Positions 15,471-19,709 of a DNA stretch of 19,709 nucleotides are shown in pieces. Both the position numbers and the translations under genes were made by a program. The stretch lies in contig CACIOV010000009.1 of assembly GCA_902588335.1 (NCBI GenBank), positions 1-19,709 on the forward strand, given 5' to 3'. This DNA comes from an uncultured Pelagibacteraceae bacterium. Lineage in GTDB: Bacteria > Pseudomonadota > Alphaproteobacteria > Pelagibacterales > Pelagibacteraceae. The notes beneath the pieces are model-generated. The model was not told the DNA's origin. It searched no databases and saw nothing but the letters and a program-made list of their open reading frames with translations. The first letter of the stretch is position 1. Each line of letters begins with the position of its first letter.

Positions 15471-17350
15471 TATGACGAAAATTTTATTTTTTTTAGGTTA
15501 ATATTTATTGAGACAATTCCACCGAGAAATATAACTAACGCACCAATCCATATCCAAATTACTAGAGGATTATAGTAAATTCTTACTACCCAACCATCTT
15601 TTAAATTTCCCTCACCCAAAACAATATATAAATCTCTAAACAAATTTGTGTGTATTGAAGCTTCAGTCGTAAAATTTTTTGTTACTGGGTAAAATCTATT
15701 TTCAGGTTTTAGTTTTGCTATGATATTTTTTTCCTTATCATAAATTAAAAAATTTCCTTGTAGAGCTACATAATTTGCCCCTCTAATCTCATCAATTTTT
15801 TGGAAAACAATAGTATATTTTTCAATTTCAGTCTCACTATCTATTTGCATTGTAATTATTTTTTCTTTTTGCCATATGCTTGAACCAGTTATACCTAATA
15901 CTAATAAACCGACACCTAAATGAGCAACAATCATGCCAATAGAATAGTTTTTGTATTTCATTAAAATAATTATATTATTAGAAATAATCCAGAACGATAA
16001 TATAATACCTGCAATTCCTATGATGCTATATGATTGATAAATTGAGAAAATAAAAATGGTCAAAATTGTAGTAAGTAGAATACCAGGAAGTATTTTTTTG
16101 AAAGTTTTTAATTTATTTTCTTTTCCCCAGCTTAGCATTGGTCCTATTCCCATAACTAAAATAGCTGGTATTAGTATTGGAATAACAGTTGAATTATAAT
16201 ACGGTTCCCCAACTGAAATTTTATTATTAGTAAAAGCTTCTATTAGTAATGGATATACTGTTCCTAAAAATACAGTAGCACATACAACAACCATGAGAAT
16301 ATTATTTACAAGTATTGAACCCTCTTTGCTAAAAAAACTAAAGTAACTGTTATCAAAATATTTTTTTGATTTTGTTCCAAATAATATTAAAGAGTAACCA
16401 CCTAACAAGGCAGTGAAAGCAAGAATATATATTCCTCTAGATGGATCTAAAGCAAAAGTATGAACACTGGTTAATATGCCAGATCTAACAAGAAATGTTC
16501 CTATAACACTTAAAAGAAAGGCTAGTATTGATAATAGCAATACCCAAGCTTTAAGAGATTTTCTTTTTTCAACAATAATAAGAGAATGCAACAAAGCTGT
16601 ACTTAGCAACCATGGCATGAAGGATGCATTTTCAACTGGATCCCAAAACCACCAGCCACCCCAACCTAATTCATAGTAAGCCCACACAGAACCAAGAGCA
16701 ATTCCTATAGATAAAAAAGTCCAAGCAATTAATACAAAAGGTTTCATATAGTTGTACCAAGGAATATTTTCATTATTACCTAGAGTTAATGTGGCAACAC
16801 CTATAGAAAATGCTGCCGATAAGCCTACGTAACCGATATATAACAATGGAGGATGAATTGCTAAAGCAGGATCTTGTAGAATAGGATTAAAACCCAAACC
16901 ATTTTCTTGTACAGGCATTATTCTTTCAAAAGGGTTTGAGGTGATGATAGTGAAAAATATAAAACCTATTGTAATTAATGACTGAATTTCTAAAGTTTTT
17001 TTGATTAAAGTAGAATTTTTGGGATTATAAAATTTAAATATAAAATAATTAAATATAGTTAAGACAAGTATCCACAAGAGCATCGAACCTTCATGATTGC
17101 CCCAAACTCCTGAAATTTTATAAAGCAATGGTTTAGTTGTATGAGAATTTTGAAAAACATTTAGTACACTAAAATCTGAAACAATGTGTACATACATCAA
17201 TAAAAAAAAAGATGTTAAGGAAGAAATCAACAATCCATTAACACTTACAGCAATAAACTTTAATTTATTGTTTTTCCTGGAAGTAAAAAATTGAGAAATA
17301 GCAAAACACAAAGATAACCAAAGCGAAAAATATCCTAAAGCTGGTACCAT
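15470..17350 (-). CDS. ccmF: CcmF heme lyase subunit, cytochrome c maturation
   Basis: This 626-residue polytopic inner-membrane protein attaches heme to apocytochrome c together with CcmH in system I. The tryptophan-rich WWD segment is at about 230-241 (WGGWWFWDPVEN). GVWGNHEGSMLLW is at 81-93 and the heme-ligand-type HPPLLYIGY at 166-174. The C-terminal periplasmic domain (about 500-600) and last helix are present, and the length is usual. It is the first gene of the leftward ccmF-ccmG-ccmH unit; ccmE and ccmABCD are not in the window. Only 67 bases separate it from the end of the upstream permease gene, and I see no terminator there. Confidence 0.96.
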   Translation of the reverse strand: MVPALGYFSLWLSLCFAISQFFTSRKNNKLKFIAVSVNGLLISSLTSFFLLMYVHIVSDFSVLNVFQNSHTTKPLLYKISGVWGNHEGSMLLWILVLTIFNYFIFKFYNPKNSTLIKKTLEIQSLITIGFIFFTIITSNPFERIMPVQENGLGFNPILQDPALAIHPPLLYIGYVGLSAAFSIGVATLTLGNNENIPWYNYMKPFVLIAWTFLSIGIALGSVWAYYELGWGGWWFWDPVENASFMPWLLSTALLHSLIIVEKRKSLKAWVLLLSILAFLLSVIGTFLVRSGILTSVHTFALDPSRGIYILAFTALLGGYSLILFGTKSKKYFDNSYFSFFSKEGSILVNNILMVVVCATVFLGTVYPLLIEAFTNNKISVGEPYYNSTVIPILIPAILVMGIGPMLSWGKENKLKTFKKILPGILLTTILTIFIFSIYQSYSIIGIAGIILSFWIISNNIIILMKYKNYSIGMIVAHLGVGLLVLGITGSSIWQKEKIITMQIDSETEIEKYTIVFQKIDEIRGANYVALQGNFLIYDKEKNIIAKLKPENRFYPVTKNFTTEASIHTNLFRDLYIVLGEGNLKDGWVVRIYYNPLVIWIWIGALVIFLGGIVSININLKKIKFSS

Positions 17351-17417
17351 AAATTAAACTTATAATACTACTTTTTGGACAATATAAGAACTAACTATCC
17401 GTCACACGTATTTTTGG

Positions 17418-18740
17418 TTATTTTTTTGGTAATGTAGCATTTAGAATAAATGCTAATAATCCAGCTGGAATTAAGCCAGTTGTTAATAATAATTTTAATT
17501 TAATTCCAAAATCAGGTATGTGAGCAACAAATTCAGGAAAAGCATATAATCCTATTCCAAAAGAAAGCGATAAAGCTAATATTAAAATATTTCTTTGGCT
17601 CATTTCAGTTTTTGATATTAATTTGATTCCTGCTCCAGCAATTAATCCAAACATGATAATAGCTGCTCCACCGATTACAGAATCCGGCATTGCAGCAATA
17701 ACTCCACCCAATTTTGGAAATAAACCTAGTAAAATTAAAATAACACCAGCAACAGTTCCTACATGCCTGCTTATTACTCCAGTGAATGCAACAAGGCCTG
17801 CATTTTGTGAATAAGAAGTATTAGGCATAGCATTAAAAATTGAAGCAAAAGCTGTTCCAACTCCATCAGCCATTATGCCGCCAGAAAGTTCTTTATTAGT
17901 AGCTTCTCTGTTTGCACCACCCATTGTAGTAGCGCTAATATCTCCTATAGTTTCAATTGTTGTTACGATCGACATGAACAACATTAATATTACAGCACCC
18001 CAAACAAAATCTATTCCGTATTGGAACGGCATAGGAAGTGCAAACCAATCAGCAGCTGCTATTTTTTCAAATCTAACTTCTCCTAATAGAGTGGCCATTA
18101 CAAACCCAGCTATTATTCCAATTAGAATAGAAGCTGCAGACACCATTCCTTTTCCTCTTATGTTACACAGAAGAGCAACTATTAAAACAGTTCCAGCTAT
18201 TAGTAGATGCTCCCAATTTGCAAAAATTTCTGGTTTATTGTTCATCAACCATACTCCGCCACCAGCATACTTAAACCCGACTTTAAGAAGGCTGATCCCA
18301 ATCATTAATACAACTATTCCTGTTACTAACGGAGGAAACATATGCCGAATAGGTTTTAACATTTTACCAATCCATATCTGAAAAATTCCTCCTATAAAAG
18401 CTGCTGTGAATATTGCTCCTAAGCCAAAAGCTTTAAACGGCAACATTATTGGAATGAAAGCAAAACTTGTACCTTGGATTATTGGCAGTCTTGAACCTAT
18501 ATTTTTATAACCTACTGTTTGTATAATTGTTGCTACACCTGCAGCAAACAAAGCCATTTGAATTAAAAAAATCTTTTCTGCAGTAGTTACTCCAAAAACA
18601 CCTGCAACAATTAATGGGACTGTAATGTTACCAGCAAACATAGCAAACACGTGCTGGATACCCAAAGGTATAGACTGATTTAGTGGTAGCTTTTTATTTG
18701 CTCCACTGCCTCCTCCAGATTTTCTTCGTGATCTTGCCAT
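17418..18740 (-). CDS. NCS2 (uracil/xanthine-type) nucleobase permease
   Basis: This 440-residue transporter is of the nucleobase:cation symporter-2 family, with about 14 hydrophobic segments. Landmarks are QGTSFAF (89-95), the substrate-binding-type ETIGD with E263, and TSYSQNAG (308-315). The QN-G variant is the one I associate with purine (xanthine/urate) members, whereas uracil carriers tend to have EN-G, so a purine substrate is favoured but not proven. A basic, glycine-rich tail precedes the first helix. I place the start at the ATG at 18740 because AGAGGG (18745-18750) lies just before it; an in-frame TTG at 18758 would overlap that site. It imports nucleobases across the inner membrane, probably with H+ or Na+. 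Confidence 0.92.
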   Translation of the reverse strand: MARSRRKSGGGSGANKKLPLNQSIPLGIQHVFAMFAGNITVPLIVAGVFGVTTAEKIFLIQMALFAAGVATIIQTVGYKNIGSRLPIIQGTSFAFIPIMLPFKAFGLGAIFTAAFIGGIFQIWIGKMLKPIRHMFPPLVTGIVVLMIGISLLKVGFKYAGGGVWLMNNKPEIFANWEHLLIAGTVLIVALLCNIRGKGMVSAASILIGIIAGFVMATLLGEVRFEKIAAADWFALPMPFQYGIDFVWGAVILMLFMSIVTTIETIGDISATTMGGANREATNKELSGGIMADGVGTAFASIFNAMPNTSYSQNAGLVAFTGVISRHVGTVAGVILILLGLFPKLGGVIAAMPDSVIGGAAIIMFGLIAGAGIKLISKTEMSQRNILILALSLSFGIGLYAFPEFVAHIPDFGIKLKLLLTTGLIPAGLLAFILNATLPKK

Positions 18741-18910
18741 TAATCCCTCTCTAAACAAAAAGCCTATTAAAATAATTAGGGTAGGTCAAACATTGTTTTA
18801 TGTATAATTTTACCACCAAAACGCACTTTATATACGCATATTAGAATAAATTATGAAATTATATGGAAGTTCAGTAGTAGCAGTAGTTTTAGAGAAGACA
18901 ACGACGAATT

Positions 18911-18945
18911 AAAAAAAAATCCCAGCGACTTTCATCGCTGGGATT
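18911..18945 (-). terminator. intrinsic terminator of the Liv-type binding protein gene
   Basis: AATCCCAGCGA (18918-18928) and TCGCTGGGATT (18935-18945) form a perfect 11-base-pair stem with a 6-base loop. On the leftward strand the stem is followed by a run of T (complement of the A run 18911-18917). It lies 15 bases after the stop codon at 18960-18962. The strong stem suits a highly expressed gene. Confidence 0.93.
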
Positions 18946-18959
18946 TATAAAATTAAATT

Positions 18960-19709
18960 TTATCTTTGTTTTTTAGTCTTAAATTTACCGCCTTTAATTT
19001 CTTTTTCTAAGAAATTACCAACGTGTTCTCCAACGTCTGTAAATACGACACCTGTTGCTCCTTCGTAATCGATAGCTTTACCTTTAGCCAAAAGATCTAG
19101 AGCTTTTTTAAGCTGACCAGGATAAATTTTCTTTCCTGGGCCATTAGCTACTGCCATTACGTTTTTAGCAATAGAACCACGATCAGCAGAACCACCCGCT
19201 TGCATTGCAAGCACGATTAAAGCTGCTGCATCATAAGATTCTCCAGTATATGGACCAGATGGATCTATTCCAGCTTTTCCAGCTACTTTTGCAAATACTC
19301 CAGCACCTTTACCTGTAGAACCTGGCAAAGAACCAAAAGATTTATTTAAGCTTTTACCAAAAGCATCTGTAAGAGAATCACCAATCATACCATCTGATAA
19401 TATAAATGTATCAAAGGCACCAGAATCTAAAGATCCTTGAATAATTCCTTTACCACCTTGGTCAAGATATCCAATTACAGCGACTGCATCTCCACCAGCT
19501 GATGCTAGTGTACCAACTTCAGAACTATAGTCAGCTTTACCATCTTCATGAGCTGCAGAAGTTGTAACTTTAATTCCATGAGCCTTAACTGCGGCTGCAT
19601 AAACATCAGCTAAACCTTTACCATAGTCATTGTTAGTATAAGTAATTGCAACACTTTTAATTCCTCTGTCTTTAGTAATGTCAGCAAGAATTTGTCCACC
19701 ACGAGCATC
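18960..19709 (-). CDS. Liv-type ABC transporter substrate-binding protein, 3' part
   Basis: The frame is open from the window edge to the stop at 18960-18962, giving about 249 C-terminal residues. The methionine at 19388 is internal and the true start lies outside. The sequence fits periplasmic type I binding proteins for branched-chain amino acids or amides (LivK/UrtA/AmiC-like): VAITYTNNDYGKGLAD and the hydrophobic strand AVIGYLDQGGKG from the upstream part, then DPSGPYTGESYDAAALIVLAMQAGGS in the second lobe, and a lysine-rich C-terminus. It would deliver its ligand to an ABC importer not seen here. The ligand (branched-chain amino acid, amide or short peptide) cannot be told. Its 3' end carries an intrinsic terminator. 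Confidence 0.93.
   Translation of the reverse strand, partial: DARGGQILADITKDRGIKSVAITYTNNDYGKGLADVYAAAVKAHGIKVTTSAAHEDGKADYSSEVGTLASAGGDAVAVIGYLDQGGKGIIQGSLDSGAFDTFILSDGMIGDSLTDAFGKSLNKSFGSLPGSTGKGAGVFAKVAGKAGIDPSGPYTGESYDAAALIVLAMQAGGSADRGSIAKNVMAVANGPGKKIYPGQLKKALDLLAKGKAIDYEGATGVVFTDVGEHVGNFLEKEIKGGKFKTKKQR

Noticed and set aside
17351..17417. promoter or terminator between the permease and ccmF genes
   Set aside because: Only weak -10-like AT stretches and no hairpin are visible, so neither can be placed.
17875..18381. 168-codon rightward open frame inside the permease gene
   Set aside because: It is the antisense shadow of a clear NCS2 permease with conserved motifs and has no support of its own.
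18853..18912. 19-codon rightward frame MKLYGSSVV... between the permease and binding-protein genes
   Set aside because: Its stop runs into the A run and terminator of the opposite-strand gene, and there is no ribosome site or family match.
1..19709. CRISPR array, insertion sequence or tRNA gene
   Set aside because: No regularly spaced direct repeats, no transposase or integrase gene and no cloverleaf were found while reading both strands.

Overview
The window is AT-rich, Gram-negative-type DNA with very short gene spacing. The gene content and composition (a ccm cytochrome c maturation operon, a Liv-type binding protein, an NCS2 permease, and a luciferase-like monooxygenase beside an AA_synth/DUF1185 protein) resemble a streamlined marine alphaproteobacterium of the SAR11 kind. 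That assignment is inference: there is no rRNA or other taxonomic marker here.

Region A (12-12250) is an unusual envelope island. Bases 537-7951 read rightward as seven tightly packed genes: a PrsW-type membrane protease, an unrecognised coiled-coil membrane protein, a secreted protein that looks like a degenerate vWA domain, a small DUF6804-like membrane protein, a second PrsW-type protease, a pentameric ligand-gated ion channel (pLGIC) subunit with a PDZ-like periplasmic domain, and a secreted trypsin-like protease with seven calcium-binding-type repeats. A 1431-residue secreted PDZ-PDZ-TPR-CHAT (caspase-like) protein converges on them with only 3 bases between the stop codons. Four putative proteases, a channel and two PDZ-bearing proteins, nearly all in or across the inner membrane, suggest a sensing and proteolysis module of the cell envelope. 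A role in stress response, defence or cell death is a hypothesis. A separate small membrane protein (12-347) precedes the island.

Region B (12251-12669) is a 419-base intergenic stretch. It holds a GC-rich structured patch, an inverted repeat next to the CHAT gene, and a palindrome plus promoter-like elements before the next gene.

Region C (12676-14779) is a rightward cassette of flavin-dependent monooxygenase, AA_synth-family protein and an alpha/beta hydrolase cut off just after its nucleophile elbow. Region D (14701-17350) is a leftward ccmF-ccmG-ccmH operon in which ccmH is cut off soon after its CXXC motif. The two truncations meet at one point near 14746-14752, so a single deletion, or an assembly chimera, removed the 3' ends of both convergent genes.

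Region E (17418-19709) has a leftward NCS2 nucleobase permease and the 3' part of a leftward Liv-type amino-acid-binding protein gene with a clear intrinsic terminator. The gene continues beyond the window edge.
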